A stretch of 64,000 nucleotides of DNA from a bacterium MS4 (lineage in GTDB: Bacteria > Bacillota > Clostridia > Oscillospirales > Acutalibacteraceae): contig CCFG01000008.1 in assembly GCA_000752215.1 (NCBI GenBank), positions 124,607-188,606 of the forward strand, written 5' to 3'. The position numbers and the translations under genes were made by a program. This document shows positions 44,143 through 52,927 of the stretch, one piece after another. Each line of letters opens with the position of its first letter. Within the stretch, counting starts at the first letter, position 1. Under the pieces are notes generated by a model, which saw only the letters and a program-made list of their open reading frames with translations, was not told the DNA's origin and did no database searches.

Positions 44143-45126
44143 TCATATCCTGTCAACATGATCTTTTGTAAATTGCTGGGCGCTGACATGAAGCAGCTTC
44201 TTTGCAGTGGTCGTGTCGGTGATCAACGTGTCGATCAGTCGATAGCGGATGGCGATATAAATGCTCTCAACTTTTTCGTCCCCGCCGGCGACCCCGATCA
44301 CTTCCGGTATTTTCTTAATTTCATCCAGACTCAGCGACATCAATTGCTGGTTCCATTTGCAATCCACCAGCTCACCGTGTTCATTGAAAAAATTAAATGA
44401 AATATCACCCTTTATCAGATCGCTGACATTGTCGGTATACTTATCAATGCCATGCAGGTAGGCCTCCGTCATTTCAAAATAGATGGGGGAACTGCCGAGA
44501 CCGACGATGGCAAGGTCCGCTTTTCTGGCGTTGTCCAGCACATCCTTGATGAAATGCTGTTTCATAAGGATCCGTTTTGCCTCCGGGGAATCGACAACTA
44601 CAGGGGCATGGAGCTGCAAGCTGTCGCCGCCGCACTGACGCGCAAAAATCTCGGCGATAACATTCGCCTGGGTGTCCCGGTCGTTACGCAGCAATCCGCC
44701 GGACAGCGGCACAAAGGTAACATCCGGAAATGGGACAGGGGAGGAAAAGCTGTTGGCCAGCGCAAAATTGGTCGTGCCGGAAGATACGGCGACCAGCTTG
44801 GCCGAGTACATGCGCCGGAACAGGTATTTCGCCGCCAAATGCCCCAGCCTTTTCTTGGGCTGGTTGCTTTCATCCACATTGACACAGATGACATCGTGCA
44901 GCTTGAAGGTGGATTTTAGCTGGTTCTCCAGCACATGGTAAGGCCGCATACCGGCGTCGTGGATGATAATCTGCACAATACCGACGGTGCGCGCCTTTGT
45001 GAGCAGTTTCGAGACCAGCGAGCGGCTCATATTGTATTTCTTCGCAATCTGATCCTGTGTAAGGTAGTCGTCATAATAAAGGTGTGCGATTTCTACCAGC
45101 AATTGCGTATCATCGGAAGTACCCAT
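44143..45126 (-). CDS. SorC family sugar-responsive transcriptional regulator
   Basis: The 327-residue protein has an N-terminal helix-turn-helix (about 15-50; LTQDQIAKKYNMSRSLVSKLLTKA) and a SorC/DeoR-type sugar-phosphate binding domain (about 60-320; AVSSGTTN, FVPLSGGLL, VGLGSS, GVAGGDEKVESI). The family senses phosphorylated sugars such as sorbose-1-phosphate. It is the last gene of the minus-strand operon (reductase, aldolase, EIIA, regulator) and probably controls the divergent promoters at 47.8-47.9 kb. Confidence 0.92.
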   Translation of the reverse strand: MGTSDDTQLLVEIAHLYYDDYLTQDQIAKKYNMSRSLVSKLLTKARTVGIVQIIIHDAGMRPYHVLENQLKSTFKLHDVICVNVDESNQPKKRLGHLAAKYLFRRMYSAKLVAVSSGTTNFALANSFSSPVPFPDVTFVPLSGGLLRNDRDTQANVIAEIFARQCGGDSLQLHAPVVVDSPEAKRILMKQHFIKDVLDNARKADLAIVGLGSSPIYFEMTEAYLHGIDKYTDNVSDLIKGDISFNFFNEHGELVDCKWNQQLMSLSLDEIKKIPEVIGVAGGDEKVESIYIAIRYRLIDTLITDTTTAKKLLHVSAQQFTKDHVDRI

Positions 45127-45144
45127 TCTCTAATCCCTCACAGC

Positions 45145-45504
45145 TTACATAAATACAATTGAGCTCCCAATTCTGACCTCCGGAACACCGGCAGGCGACA
45201 GCACGACCGCCCCCGGCAGTACGTCTTCAGACGGATCGAATATTAATGTCATATGTCCCAAGCGGCTGAAATTCTCATTCGCCACCTCGCCGACCTTTTC
45301 TACAGTGTACTCCTTGCCGTCAAACAGCATACGCCCGCCCGGGCGCAGCATTTCATCACTCTGTTCACCCTTGAACTCGTGGATAATACAGGCATCCTGT
45401 AATTCTTCAGGACAATCTTTGCCGAAAAGAACCAGCACCGGACTTTCGTCAAATATGGCATCGCTGCCAATTGCAGTCACGGTTGTCTTGAACATTTGCA
45501 TCAT
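45145..45504 (-). CDS. PTS glucitol/sorbitol-specific EIIA component
   Basis: The 119-residue protein matches EIIA-Gut (SrlB/GutA-type). The phosphorylatable His42 lies in CIIHEFKG, at the same place as His43 of the E. coli protein, and the C-terminal LPGAVVLSPAGVPEVRIG segment is typical. It takes phosphate from HPr and passes it to EIIB. Three in-frame ATGs (45504, 45501, 45495) follow AAAAGGAGC; the second is best spaced. It is encoded on the opposite strand from its EIIB and EIIC partners, which is unusual. Confidence 0.88.
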   Translation of the reverse strand: MMQMFKTTVTAIGSDAIFDESPVLVLFGKDCPEELQDACIIHEFKGEQSDEMLRPGGRMLFDGKEYTVEKVGEVANENFSRLGHMTLIFDPSEDVLPGAVVLSPAGVPEVRIGSSIVFM

Positions 45505-45570
45505 GCTCCTTTTTGTACATTATAGCGCAATGCTTCGAAAAAAGAAAGCGTTCCATAACTCAGCGTGAAT

Positions 45571-46443
45571 TTACTTGCCGGAAAAGACACGCATTGCGTG
45601 CAGAACATCCGCTTTCATGGCGCTCGTAGCGTAAAGTGAGACAGCATCGAAAAACAGCGCGTCATGATCTGTGGCCAGATACTGCCTGACGGCCTCACCG
45701 CCGGCCTTGTTCATATAGGTGTAGTAATTGATTTTGCAGATACCGTTCTGGATGGCGGTCCTGTAATCTTCATCGGAAACACCGGACCCTCCGTGCATAA
45801 CAAGCGGAACGGCTGCCGCGTCGCGGATTTTACTGACACGGTCAAGATCCAGGCGGGGCTCGGTGAGATACACGCCGTGCACAGTTCCAAAAGCAACGGC
45901 CAGACAGTCGACTCCGGTGGCATCCACGAAACGGTGCGCCATATCCGGATCGGTGTATATATCATCCAGATTGCTGTAGTCGTCGGCGCTGTCAGCGTTT
46001 GTACCCTCACCGACGACCACTTTTGATGTGAAAACATGGCCGAGCTCTGCTTCCACGGAAACTCCCGCAGCGTGTGCGATCTTAACGATCTCCGCTGTCT
46101 GAGCGACGTTTGTGTCAAAGTCTTTTCCGGATGCGTCATACATTACGGACGTGAAACCGAGCCGGATGGCCTGCACGCAGCGTTCAAATGAACTTCCGTG
46201 ATCCAGGTGCACCGCAACCGGGACGGACGCGCGTTCGGCATAGTGCAGCATCAATGGTGCGATCTCGTGCATGTCGACAATACCGTCATGGCTTTGAGCA
46301 TGCTGCAGGATAACGGGACATCCCAGTTCCTCAGCGGCTGCAATAATCGCGCGCACGCTTTCTAATGTTGTACCGTTGAATGCACCTACTGCGTATTGAC
46401 GCGCTTTGGCGTCGGCTAAAACATCTTTTAGATTGGCCAGCAT
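45571..46443 (-). CDS. Class II ketose-bisphosphate aldolase
   Basis: The 290-residue zinc aldolase is of the FbaA/GatY family. Motifs: catalytic Asp and zinc His in VAVHLDHG, zinc Glu in SVEAELGHV, the GTVHG zinc His, and MHGGSGVSDEDY phosphate loop. It cleaves fructose- or tagatose-1,6-bisphosphate to triose phosphates; the substrate cannot be fixed from sequence, and the locus favours fructose- or tagatose-type bisphosphates from hexitol catabolism. A GGAGGG site precedes the ATG; the reductase gene lies 12 bases upstream. Confidence 0.9.
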   Translation of the reverse strand: MLANLKDVLADAKARQYAVGAFNGTTLESVRAIIAAAEELGCPVILQHAQSHDGIVDMHEIAPLMLHYAERASVPVAVHLDHGSSFERCVQAIRLGFTSVMYDASGKDFDTNVAQTAEIVKIAHAAGVSVEAELGHVFTSKVVVGEGTNADSADDYSNLDDIYTDPDMAHRFVDATGVDCLAVAFGTVHGVYLTEPRLDLDRVSKIRDAAAVPLVMHGGSGVSDEDYRTAIQNGICKINYYTYMNKAGGEAVRQYLATDHDALFFDAVSLYATSAMKADVLHAMRVFSGK

Positions 46444-46455
46444 GATTTTACCCTC

Positions 46456-47715
46456 CTACTTTGTTGTATCGACGTTGTAATGTGCGAGCAGAATACGTTC
46501 CGCCTCTGCGCTCCAGCAGCCGTTTGCACGGTCGCAGGCGTCCGCAAGCTCGCCGAACAGCGGGTTTTCCGCGCTCAATTTGCGAAAATCCTCAATTGCG
46601 GTCAGCGGAAGATCGATCTGCGTGTAAATCAGCTTCTTGCCGCCTGGAATCTTTGGCAGGTTTAAGGTGGTTTCGATTACACTGTTTAATCCGCCAATAT
46701 GTGTCAGCATGACGGTGGGATTTATGCGTCCCTCATCCGACAGACGGATTGCGTCAAGCAGGTCGGCGTTGGTGCTTCCGGTGAAACCGACATAATGGGT
46801 TTTTGCATAGTGTATGTTATACATATTGATCATTGCGGACAGGCCCCTGTCCACGGGACCGGCAAAGAAATTCAGGCAGCCGTCGGTTGCCAGCACCTTG
46901 TCGGCCTGTTCAATTAATTGCTGTACGGGCGCATATACAAAGACATCGTCGTATCCGGCTCCATTGCTGAGATCTCTAAGATCCTGCACGACATCGCTGC
47001 TTGACGCCGCATTGAAAAACACAAGCTGTTTATTGTCTAGCACAGTCAAAACGGTTTGGGCGCGCGCGATTCGTTCCTCGGAGACATCGACGGCAACGAT
47101 GAGTGCCGGACCGTTTTCCAACTGCAGAGCATAATCGATAGCGGCGAGCCCCATTGGGCCGCAGGCTCCGAAAATAATGAGGTTTCCCTGGGGTTTTACT
47201 CCCATCGTGTGCTCGTGATTGACATCCGAGGTGTGGTACATCCGGTTGTATCCCGCAATTACACACGCAATCGGTTCAGCCAGCGAAGATTGGAAAAAGG
47301 ACTCCCCTCTGATTGGAATCAGGCAATTGAGCTCCATCACTTCGTTCGGGATCACACAATAGGTGCAGTCTCCGCCGAAATAAGAATACGAATAACCCGG
47401 GGTGTCGAATGTTCCGTTATAATTCAGGGAAGGCTGGATTGTGAACCGCTGCCCCGCCCGATATTTGTCCTTCCACTTGGCGCCCACCGATATAATGACA
47501 CCGGCCATTTCATGGCCGATGATTACCGGTTTTTTGGACAGGTCGTCCGGTGCGCGCTTATGCGCGCTGCCCTGTTGAACCAGCTTGTATGTAGACATAC
47601 AGACGCTGTCCGTCATCATTTTTGCAAGAATCTCATCCTCCCCGATTTCAGGTAGTTCCAATTCCTCTACAAGCAGATCTTTTGTTCCATGAAGCCTGAT
47701 TGCTTTTGTTTTCAT
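46456..47715 (-). CDS. L-sorbose-1-phosphate reductase-like zinc alcohol dehydrogenase
   Basis: The 419-residue medium-chain dehydrogenase starts KTKAIRLHGTKDL and has catalytic Cys in TDSVCMSTYK, GHEMAG, and a Rossmann-type stretch FGACGPMGLAAIDYA. The pattern of TDS-C-S, KPVIIGHE and VIPNEVM follows SorE, the NADH-dependent L-sorbose-1-phosphate reductase that makes glucitol-6-phosphate. Usual glucitol-binding EIIs nearby fit this. GGAGG stands eight bases before ATG 47715; the 22-codon upstream extension is rejected. It is the first gene of the minus operon. Confidence 0.83.
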   Translation of the reverse strand: MKTKAIRLHGTKDLLVEELELPEIGEDEILAKMMTDSVCMSTYKLVQQGSAHKRAPDDLSKKPVIIGHEMAGVIISVGAKWKDKYRAGQRFTIQPSLNYNGTFDTPGYSYSYFGGDCTYCVIPNEVMELNCLIPIRGESFFQSSLAEPIACVIAGYNRMYHTSDVNHEHTMGVKPQGNLIIFGACGPMGLAAIDYALQLENGPALIVAVDVSEERIARAQTVLTVLDNKQLVFFNAASSSDVVQDLRDLSNGAGYDDVFVYAPVQQLIEQADKVLATDGCLNFFAGPVDRGLSAMINMYNIHYAKTHYVGFTGSTNADLLDAIRLSDEGRINPTVMLTHIGGLNSVIETTLNLPKIPGGKKLIYTQIDLPLTAIEDFRKLSAENPLFGELADACDRANGCWSAEAERILLAHYNVDTTK

Positions 47716-47785
47716 GTATGTACCTCCATTAAGATATATTTCGATTCCTTTGGTGGAATGGTTGTGAGTGCCTGATGACATTAAT

Positions 47786-47815
47786 ATAATAACGACAGTT
47801 TATCTGCATTGTCAA
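47786..47815 (-). promoter_or_regulatory. Promoter of the minus-strand sorbose/glucitol operon
   Basis: On the minus strand TTGACA (plus TGTCAA at 47810-47815) and TATTAT (plus ATAATA at 47786-47791) are separated by 18 bases, about 70 bases upstream of the reductase ATG. Confidence 0.65.
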
Positions 47816-47890
47816 TTATTTGCGATACATTGGAACATATGTGATAACTATTTTGCGTATCCGCCATGTTGCGGAATAGAACTGTAGAAT

Positions 47891-47931
47891 ATGTGCAAAT
47901 TTTTAATATTATGTTGACATTTAATGTGCAA
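47891..47931. promoter_or_regulatory. ATGTGCAA direct repeats, candidate SorC operator
   Basis: ATGTGCAA occurs at 47891-47898 and again at 47924-47931, 33 bases apart (about three helical turns). The second copy falls just downstream of a TTGACA at 47914-47919. Placement between the divergent operons and in helical phase suggests binding of an oligomeric regulator. Confidence 0.5.
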
Positions 47932-47940
47932 TAATATAAC
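47914..47940 (+). promoter_or_regulatory. Candidate promoter of the gutM-EIIC-EIIB operon
   Basis: TTGACA (47914-47919) is followed by TATAAC (47935-47940) with a short 15-base spacer, which suggests a weak promoter that needs activation. Confidence 0.45.
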
Positions 47941-48022
47941 ATCAATGAGCAAGATGAGTAAGTCGTTACATGACCTGACAAATGTGAGAAAGGAGAAAGC
48001 GAGTGATAAAGGGGGTGATTCT

Positions 48023-48415
48023 ATGACGATAGTATTAGGCGGTCTGTTTCTGGCTATGGTGCTGCAGGCATTTTTTTCATACATGCAGTTGAAGGCCGTG
48101 TACGGTACGCTGGGGCAGATGAAGCGTGAGCATGCCGGATCGGGATATCTGGCAATGGGGAGTGCAAAATCAAAGATTCCTTTCTGTAAGGGTGTAGCTG
48201 TTATTATCGTGGTGGATGAAACAGGAGTTGTTGTGGAATACCGTGAGATGCAGGGCAGAACCGTATTTGCCAAATTCAAACGGCGGGCGGAACTGACCGG
48301 CTTGACAATGGAGACGGCAGTCAGCCGGGTGGCTGAGAAAATGAGAGTGCAGGCCTTGAAAAAGGCGGTCCAGCTGATTGACGAGCAGCGCAGCAGGCAG
48401 GCTGTCACGTTGTAA
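48023..48415 (+). CDS. GutM-like glucitol operon activator protein
   Basis: The 130-residue protein has one N-terminal membrane helix (MTIVLGGLFLAMVLQAFFSY) followed by a soluble domain with GYLAMGSAK, VVDETGVVVEYREMQGRTVFAKFK. This matches the GutM family, named as activator of glucitol operons, although its mechanism is poorly known and membrane anchoring is odd for a direct transcription factor. ATG 48023 follows GGGGGTGATT. EIIC follows 38 bases later. Confidence 0.85.
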   Translation: MTIVLGGLFLAMVLQAFFSYMQLKAVYGTLGQMKREHAGSGYLAMGSAKSKIPFCKGVAVIIVVDETGVVVEYREMQGRTVFAKFKRRAELTGLTMETAVSRVAEKMRVQALKKAVQLIDEQRSRQAVTL

Positions 48416-48453
48416 CAGGGAATTGAATTGATTAGGATTTAGGAGGGCATTTT

Positions 48454-48981
48454 ATGGATTTCTTAGTAAAATTTGCAGAAGTATTTACCGGTGTGTTTCA
48501 GGCCGGAGGCGAAAACCTGACGGGGCTAATCACGGGGATCCTGCCCACGTTGCTGGTGCTTCTGACGACGATCAACGCGCTGATTAAGCTGATCGGAGAA
48601 GAACGTGTCAATAATTTCGCGAAAAAGCTGACTCGGTTCCGTCTGCTGCGTTATACGCTTTTGCCAATCATGTCGCTGTTTTTCCTGACAAATCCAATGT
48701 GCTATACAATGGGGCGGTTTGTCGAGGAGAAGGAGAAGCCGGCTTTTATTGACGCTTGTTTCTCGTTTGCGCATCCGATACTCGGAATTTTCCCGCACGC
48801 TAACCCAGGGGAACTGTTTGTGTGGGCAGGGATCTCCGCGGGTATTACCGCGCTGGGGCAATCGGCTATGCCTCTGGCGGTACGGTATTTTATTGTGGGT
48901 GTTATCGTCATATTTATCCGCGGCAACGTAACTGAGCTTATTACGACTCTGATGATGAAGAGAAAAGGGGCGGCGAAATGA
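48454..48981 (+). CDS. PTS glucitol/sorbitol-specific EIIC component
   Basis: The 175-residue membrane protein matches SrlA/GutA EIIC: FLVKFAEVFTGVFQAGGENL at the start, hydrophobic spans at about 25-45, 65-85, 125-145 and 145-165, and the FLTNPMCYTMGRFVEEK segment. It forms the membrane channel with EIIB. AGGAGGGC precedes the ATG and the end overlaps EIIB by ATGA. Confidence 0.93.
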   Translation: MDFLVKFAEVFTGVFQAGGENLTGLITGILPTLLVLLTTINALIKLIGEERVNNFAKKLTRFRLLRYTLLPIMSLFFLTNPMCYTMGRFVEEKEKPAFIDACFSFAHPILGIFPHANPGELFVWAGISAGITALGQSAMPLAVRYFIVGVIVIFIRGNVTELITTLMMKRKGAAK

Positions 48982-49964
48982 AGACGACAGTAAAAGTAAC
49001 GAGAGGACCCGGCGGCTGGGGCGGTCCGTTTACCGTGCAGGAGACCGAGACCCGCAAAGTCGTGGCGTCAATTACAGGCGGAGGCATTCATCCGCTGGCT
49101 CAGAAAATCGCGGATATGCTGCATGTTCCGGCCGTAGACGGTTTTAAAGAAAAGGTCGAGCCTGATACCATGATTATTGCTATCGTAGACTGCGGTGGAA
49201 CACTGCGGTGCGGCGTATACCCAAAGCTCGGGGTCAAAACGATCGACACTCATCCGATCTCACCGTCGGGCCCGTTGAGCCGCTACATCAACGAAGGCAA
49301 TTTTGTATCGGGGGTCGTCGAGGATAACATCACTCTCGTGGAGAGCGCGGAAACCGATACCGCTGCAGAGGAAGTTCCGAAAGCTGCTCCTGTAACAAAA
49401 GCGGCGGCGGAAACGCCGGCTGCCTCCTCAAAGGGAATGGTCGGATTTATAACAAATTCCGGACGAGCAATCGGAAGCGTTGTGAACATCTTCTATCAGG
49501 CCGGCCGTGACTCCGTTGAAATCGTATTGAAGAGCATCCTTCCGTTTATGGTATTTGTCAGCATCATGGTCGGCATCATCAACTACACAGGGGTTGGCAA
49601 TGTGCTTGCTAACGCTATTAAGCCGCTGGCCGGAAGCTTGCCGGGGCTGTTGGGGCTGTCCGTTTTTTGTGCGATCCCGTTTTTGTCCCCCGTATTGGGA
49701 CCGGGTGCGGTCATCGCACAGGTTATCGGAGTGTTGTTGGGTGTTCAGATCGGAAAAGGCACGATTCCGCCATCCTATGCCTTGCCCGCGCTGTTCGCGA
49801 TCAATTCTCAGGTAGGCTGCGATTTCCTGCCGGTCGCGCTGACATTGGCAGAAGCGGAGCCGGAGACAGTGGAAACCGGTGTCCCAGCAATGCTTTTCTC
49901 CCGGCTTATCACGGGTCCCATAGCGGTACTGGTGGCGTTCCTTCTTAGTTTCGGACTTTATTAA
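48978..49964 (+). CDS. PTS glucitol/sorbitol-specific EIIB component
   Basis: The 328-residue protein matches SrlE. The cytoplasmic IIB domain (about 1-120) has DCGGTLRCGVYP with candidate phosphorylated Cys at residue 72, then a low-complexity Ala/Thr linker (about 120-155), and a membrane part (about 175-328) with FLSPVLGPGAVIAQVIGVLLG. It receives phosphate from EIIA and phosphorylates the incoming hexitol. Confidence 0.93.
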   Translation: MKTTVKVTRGPGGWGGPFTVQETETRKVVASITGGGIHPLAQKIADMLHVPAVDGFKEKVEPDTMIIAIVDCGGTLRCGVYPKLGVKTIDTHPISPSGPLSRYINEGNFVSGVVEDNITLVESAETDTAAEEVPKAAPVTKAAAETPAASSKGMVGFITNSGRAIGSVVNIFYQAGRDSVEIVLKSILPFMVFVSIMVGIINYTGVGNVLANAIKPLAGSLPGLLGLSVFCAIPFLSPVLGPGAVIAQVIGVLLGVQIGKGTIPPSYALPALFAINSQVGCDFLPVALTLAEAEPETVETGVPAMLFSRLITGPIAVLVAFLLSFGLY

Positions 49965-50008
49965 CAAAAGGATCTGTAAGTAAAATATCAAATAAAGACT
50001 GCTGAAAG

Positions 50009-50072
50009 GCAGGTATGCCCGGCAATGCCGCCAGGAAAAATTCCGGAAGGCGTTTTCCTGGCGGTACGCCTG
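50009..50072 (+). other. Extended stem-loop upstream of the HAD gene
   Basis: An inner 12-base-pair stem (CCGCCAGGAAAA at 50028-50039 with TTTTCCTGGCGG at 50053-50064) is extended outward by pairing of CAGGTATG with TACGCCTG (50010-50072). No T run follows. It lies in a 212-base gap between EIIB and the HAD gene and may be an mRNA stability or regulatory element. Downstream TGTTTCAAG occurs twice (50090 and 50157 regions). Confidence 0.55.
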
Positions 50073-50176
50073 AGAAGCCGATGGAAAGCTGTTTCAAGAA
50101 ATACACGGACGTGTGAACCGAGTACATAAAGGTACGCAGACCCAAAAACAGGGTATGTTTCAAGAGGTAGTAGGGT

Positions 50177-50827
50177 ATGAAAATAAAAGGCGTAATATTT
50201 GATCTGGACGGAACACTTCTTGATTCGATGGGTTATTGGAATAATTTACGCGTGGAATATTTAAAAAGGAAGAAAATCGATTTTCCACCGGGACTGGAAC
50301 ATCTCTTGGTTAAAATGGGTTCTATGGAATCCGCGGAATATCTCCGCATGAAATTCAATCTTGTGGAGTCGGCGGAGGAGATAAAAAATGAATTTGATCG
50401 GGAAATGACCTATCGGTATGAAAACTGTATCCGTCTAAAGCCCGGAGTGCTGGAAGTGCTGCAGCAGCTCACTGATATGGGCGTTGGATTTTGCGCAGCC
50501 ACTGCTACGGACCGTGGATTAATAGAGAAGCCGCTTATACGATTAGGAATCTATGAGATGTTCGCCGGCATATTGACCTGCCAAGAAGTCGGATATAATA
50601 AGACGCATCCCAACATTTGGCGGGAGGGCCTTGCCATTCTTCATACGACACGCGATAATACCGTCGTTGTAGAGGATAATATTCAGGCGGTCCGCACTGC
50701 AAAGGCAGACGGGTTTACAGTATACGCAGTCTATGATGAAACGGCTGAGGACGAAAAGCAAATGCTTCAAGTACTTGCAGATCGCTATTTGGATTCATTG
50801 AAAGAGTTTTTAAATGATTTAAAGTAA
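50177..50827 (+). CDS. HAD superfamily sugar-phosphatase-like hydrolase
   Basis: The 216-residue protein has the HAD core with nucleophile Asp9 and Asp11 in FDLDGTLLDSMG, a helical cap (about 20-85), motif II Thr in AATATDRG, and motif IV VVEDNIQAV. It is closest in layout to beta-phosphoglucomutase-like and sugar-phosphate phosphatases. Within a hexitol PTS locus it may relieve sugar-phosphate stress or release polyol; this is inference. AAGAGGTAG precedes the ATG. Confidence 0.88.
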   Translation: MKIKGVIFDLDGTLLDSMGYWNNLRVEYLKRKKIDFPPGLEHLLVKMGSMESAEYLRMKFNLVESAEEIKNEFDREMTYRYENCIRLKPGVLEVLQQLTDMGVGFCAATATDRGLIEKPLIRLGIYEMFAGILTCQEVGYNKTHPNIWREGLAILHTTRDNTVVVEDNIQAVRTAKADGFTVYAVYDETAEDEKQMLQVLADRYLDSLKEFLNDLK

Positions 50828-50927
50828 TGGGATAAGGAAAGTACGAAGTTCATAATGTCTGTTTCATACGGCTGAAGTAAAGAGAGACCCGTATGGGCTG
50901 TTTATTTAAATAATGAGAGGAATCAAT

Positions 50928-51191
50928 ATGGTAAGTCAAAAAGTAAGAATTCAATTAAAATACGGACTGCATGCCCGGCCGGCCGGTACGCTGGCGAAAC
51001 TGGCGCAGCAGTATCAAAGCGATATAAAAATGCAGTCGAATGAAAAAATATTCAATATAAAATCAATCATGGGCGTGATCGCCGCAGGAGTAAAATGCGG
51101 CACGGAGGTCGAACTGATCTGCAATGGAACAGATGAGCAGAAAGCATTGCGTGAATTGGTCGATGCGATTCAATCGGGCCTCGGAGAATAA
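50928..51191 (+). CDS. HPr family phosphocarrier protein
   Basis: The 87-residue protein has HPr's active-site His15 (YGLHARPAG) and regulatory Ser46 (IKSIMGV), so it may be both a phosphocarrier and a target of HPr kinase. GAGAGG precedes ATG 50928; ATG 50913 lies before that site. It sits directly before a ptsI gene and after the glucitol EII genes, so it probably serves this PTS, or is the main HPr of the cell if no other copy exists. Confidence 0.93.
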   Translation: MVSQKVRIQLKYGLHARPAGTLAKLAQQYQSDIKMQSNEKIFNIKSIMGVIAAGVKCGTEVELICNGTDEQKALRELVDAIQSGLGE

Positions 51192-51270
51192 CAGAGCTTT
51201 CATATAACGGGCAGGGTTCATACAGCCCTGCCCGTTTGTTTTCATATATCAATTCTAAGGAGGAAACAGG

Positions 51271-52902
51271 ATGACGGTTCTAAATGGAAAAGGCGTATTG
51301 GATGGGATCGCAATCGGAAAAATTGTGTTCTATCAGCGCAAGGGCAGGGAAGCAGTTAAACGGCATGCGGAAAATACGGAGGAGGAACTCCGTCGTTACC
51401 GGGACGCAAAACAGCGGGAAGTAGAGGAACTGAAAAAGCTGTATGAGAAGGCGTTTCAGGAAGCGGGAGAGAAAAGCGCCAAGATATTTGAGATCCATCA
51501 GATGATTTTGGAGGATATTGATTTTTGCGATGCCATAACGGATACGATCCAATCGGAGCGGGTCAATGCGGAATATGCCGTGAAAAAGGCATGCGATACA
51601 TACATTCAGACAATTTCCGCTATTGACGATCCTTATCTGAAAGAACGCTCCGCCGATATCAAAGATATATCCCAAAAGCTGATTGAAATCCTTGCCAATG
51701 CCGAATTGGATGCTTTTACATCGGATGAGCCTGTTATTATCGTCGCAGACGACCTCACGCCAAGTGAAACAGTGCAGCTGGATAAATCAAAAATACTTGC
51801 CTTTGTTACCATCAACGGTTCGGTTAATTCTCACACTGCGATTCTTGCGAGGAGCATGAATATTCCCGCCGTGGTCGCTGTCGGAGAGCAATTGGGCCTG
51901 AAATATAACGGGAATAACGCAATCGTGGATGGCGCTTCCGGAAGGATTTATATTGAGCCGGACACTGCGACGCTGAAATTGTTTTCTGAAAGGAAAGAAG
52001 CGAAAGAAGCGGAATACGAACAGCTGCATTGCCTGAAAGGGAAAAACAGCGTTACGATAGATGGAAGAAAAATCAAGGTTTTTGCAAATATCGGCGGGCC
52101 GCAGGACGTGGAGGCAGTCCTGAACAATGACGCGGAAGGCATTGGACTGTTTCGCAGCGAGTTCCTTTATCTTGGCAGAGAAACGTATCCGACCGAGGAA
52201 GAACAGTTTCAGTCGTATCGGTCGGTTGCGGAAAAAATGAAGGGAAAACAGGTCATTATCCGTACTCTGGATATCGGCGCGGACAAGCAGGCGGACTATT
52301 TTGAAATGCCAAAGGAAGAAAACCCCGCCATGGGCTGCCGTGCCATACGCATTTGTTTAACCAGGCAGGATGTCTTTAAAACACAGTTGAGAGCATTGTA
52401 CCGGGCTACTGCGTTTGGAAACATCGCGATCATGTTTCCCCTGATCATTTCCGTGGGAGAGGTCAGGGCGATCAAGCAAATTGCGCAGGCTGTTCAGCTG
52501 GAGCTTTCCGGAGAAGGGAAAGCCTACAATTCGGGAACAAAGCTGGGAATCATGGTCGAAACTCCTGCGGCCGCTCTTATTAGCGATGAGCTTGCGAAGG
52601 AAGTGGATTTCTTCAGTATCGGTACCAATGATCTGACTCAATACACGCTGGCGATCGACAGGCAGAATCCGGGTCTGGAGCATTTTTATGACGCACATCA
52701 TAAAGCGGTGCTGACCCTCATCCGGATTACAGCTGAAAATGCCCGTAATAACGGAATTTTCGTAGGGATTTGCGGTGAACTCGGGGCGGATCTTTCCCTG
52801 ACGGAAACTTTTTTAAGGATGGGAATCGACGAACTTTCGGTATCGGCGCCCTGTGTGTTGCCGTTGAGGAAAAAAATCAGGGAAATCCGAATTGAACGTT
52901 AA
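51271..52902 (+). CDS. ptsI: PTS Enzyme I (phosphoenolpyruvate-protein phosphotransferase)
   Basis: The 543-residue protein has an HPr-binding helical domain (about 20-145), a swivelling phosphohistidine domain with His188 in NGSVNSHTAI, and the PEP-binding TIM barrel with GLFRSEFLYL, GTNDLTQYTLAID and the catalytic Cys in GICGELGAD. It is about 30 residues shorter than typical Enzyme I, mostly at the C-terminus. The active-site loop NGSVNSHTAI replaces the commoner GGRTSHTAI, which marks a divergent, possibly locus-specific copy. AGGAGG precedes the ATG. Confidence 0.93.
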   Translation: MTVLNGKGVLDGIAIGKIVFYQRKGREAVKRHAENTEEELRRYRDAKQREVEELKKLYEKAFQEAGEKSAKIFEIHQMILEDIDFCDAITDTIQSERVNAEYAVKKACDTYIQTISAIDDPYLKERSADIKDISQKLIEILANAELDAFTSDEPVIIVADDLTPSETVQLDKSKILAFVTINGSVNSHTAILARSMNIPAVVAVGEQLGLKYNGNNAIVDGASGRIYIEPDTATLKLFSERKEAKEAEYEQLHCLKGKNSVTIDGRKIKVFANIGGPQDVEAVLNNDAEGIGLFRSEFLYLGRETYPTEEEQFQSYRSVAEKMKGKQVIIRTLDIGADKQADYFEMPKEENPAMGCRAIRICLTRQDVFKTQLRALYRATAFGNIAIMFPLIISVGEVRAIKQIAQAVQLELSGEGKAYNSGTKLGIMVETPAAALISDELAKEVDFFSIGTNDLTQYTLAIDRQNPGLEHFYDAHHKAVLTLIRITAENARNNGIFVGICGELGADLSLTETFLRMGIDELSVSAPCVLPLRKKIREIRIER

Positions 52903-52927
52903 GTGTTAAAGCAGCGCCCTTTACAAT

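Noticed and set aside
47781-47981. 66-codon minus-strand open frame in the sor/gut promoter region
   Set aside because: It covers both divergent promoters and the ATGTGCAA repeats, is AT-rich, and lacks a ribosome binding site.
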